From Nitrospirota bacterium (GTDB lineage: Bacteria; Nitrospirota_A; Leptospirillia; Leptospirillales; Leptospirillaceae): a stretch of 6,998 bases of DNA. The translations under genes and the position numbers were made by a program. Shown here piece after piece: positions 6,916 through 6,998 of the stretch (within the stretch, counting starts at the first letter, position 1; each line of letters opens with the position of its first letter). The DNA is taken from contig JAMCWZ010000121.1 of the NCBI GenBank assembly GCA_023480765.1, positions 1 to 6,998 of the forward strand. Direction: 5' to 3'. The notes beneath the pieces are model-generated. The model ran no database searches. It was not told where the DNA came from and saw only the letters and a list, made by a program, of their open reading frames with translations.

Positions 6916-6965
6916 TGGAGCCGGCGGTCGGGATTGAACCGACGACCTGTCGATTACGAATCGAC
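6916..6965 (-). tRNA. tRNA-Thr(CGU) 3' portion only; broken tRNA, probable attachment-site remnant
   Basis: On the minus strand this is a perfect tRNA 3' portion. It has anticodon stem GTCGA/TCGAC (6965-6961, 6953-6949) with loop TTCGTAA (anticodon CGT, threonine). Then come variable loop AGGTC, T arm GTCGG-TTCAATC-CCGAC (6943-6927), the acceptor 3' strand CGCCGGC (6926-6920), discriminator T, and encoded CCA (6918-6916). The acceptor 5' strand should be GCCGGCG near 6985-6992. It is absent there, and no D arm with GG in its loop can be folded from 6966-6998. The sequence therefore looks like a 3' copy left by site-specific integration, or a tRNA pseudogene. It is unlikely to be functional. 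Confidence 0.8.
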
Positions 6966-6998
6966 TAATATAGATCACTGGAGCACATCTCATAACAT

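Overview
The window is bacterial chromosome of medium GC. All five protein genes found lie on the minus strand, so transcription runs from right to left. In that order they are: a broken tRNA-Thr, a two-domain DUF5069-DUF1348 protein, an M23-family membrane-anchored cell-wall peptidase, clpC, tsaD, and the first 49 codons of a probable argS that leaves the window at base 1. A ClpC with motifs such as HQNDYLGTE and IERNL-GG upstream of the second N-repeat, together with a DUF5069 protein, suggests Nitrospirota, possibly a Leptospirillum-like organism. That placement comes from remembered family sequences and is tentative.

Left part (1-3850): clpC and tsaD are 22 bases apart and probably cotranscribed. 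argS follows tsaD after 113 bases and has its own sigma70-type promoter with an extended -10. clpC encodes the AAA+ unfoldase of the ClpCP protease, and tsaD the catalytic subunit of tRNA t6A modification. The main anomaly is at the clpC 5' end. A normal ribosome binding site and a recognisable ClpC N-terminus (about 31 codons) run into the rest of clpC in the wrong frame, with roughly 29 codons of the first Clp_N repeat missing. Upstream of it are a sigma70 promoter, a perfect 9-7-9 inverted repeat at the expected transcription start, and farther up a sequence that fits the sigma32 heat-shock consensus well.

Middle part (3850-5800): a single-pass membrane M23 peptidase is preceded by a promoter embedded in a nearly pure A+T tract. 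To its right are about 630 bases in which I see no convincing gene. This stretch contains short direct repeats and weak signals for a small plus-strand transcript.

Right part (5794-6998): a fusion of DUF5069 to a DUF1348 NTF2-like domain. Beyond it are 50 bases that match the 3' part of a tRNA-Thr(CGU), from the anticodon stem to CCA, without a matching 5' half. This is what the far end of an element integrated into a tRNA gene looks like. If so, the element lies beyond the right edge of the window and the rest is host chromosome.

I did not see a new defence or other multi-gene system. The points worth following up are the clpC lesion and its leader, the tRNA remnant, and the domain fusion.
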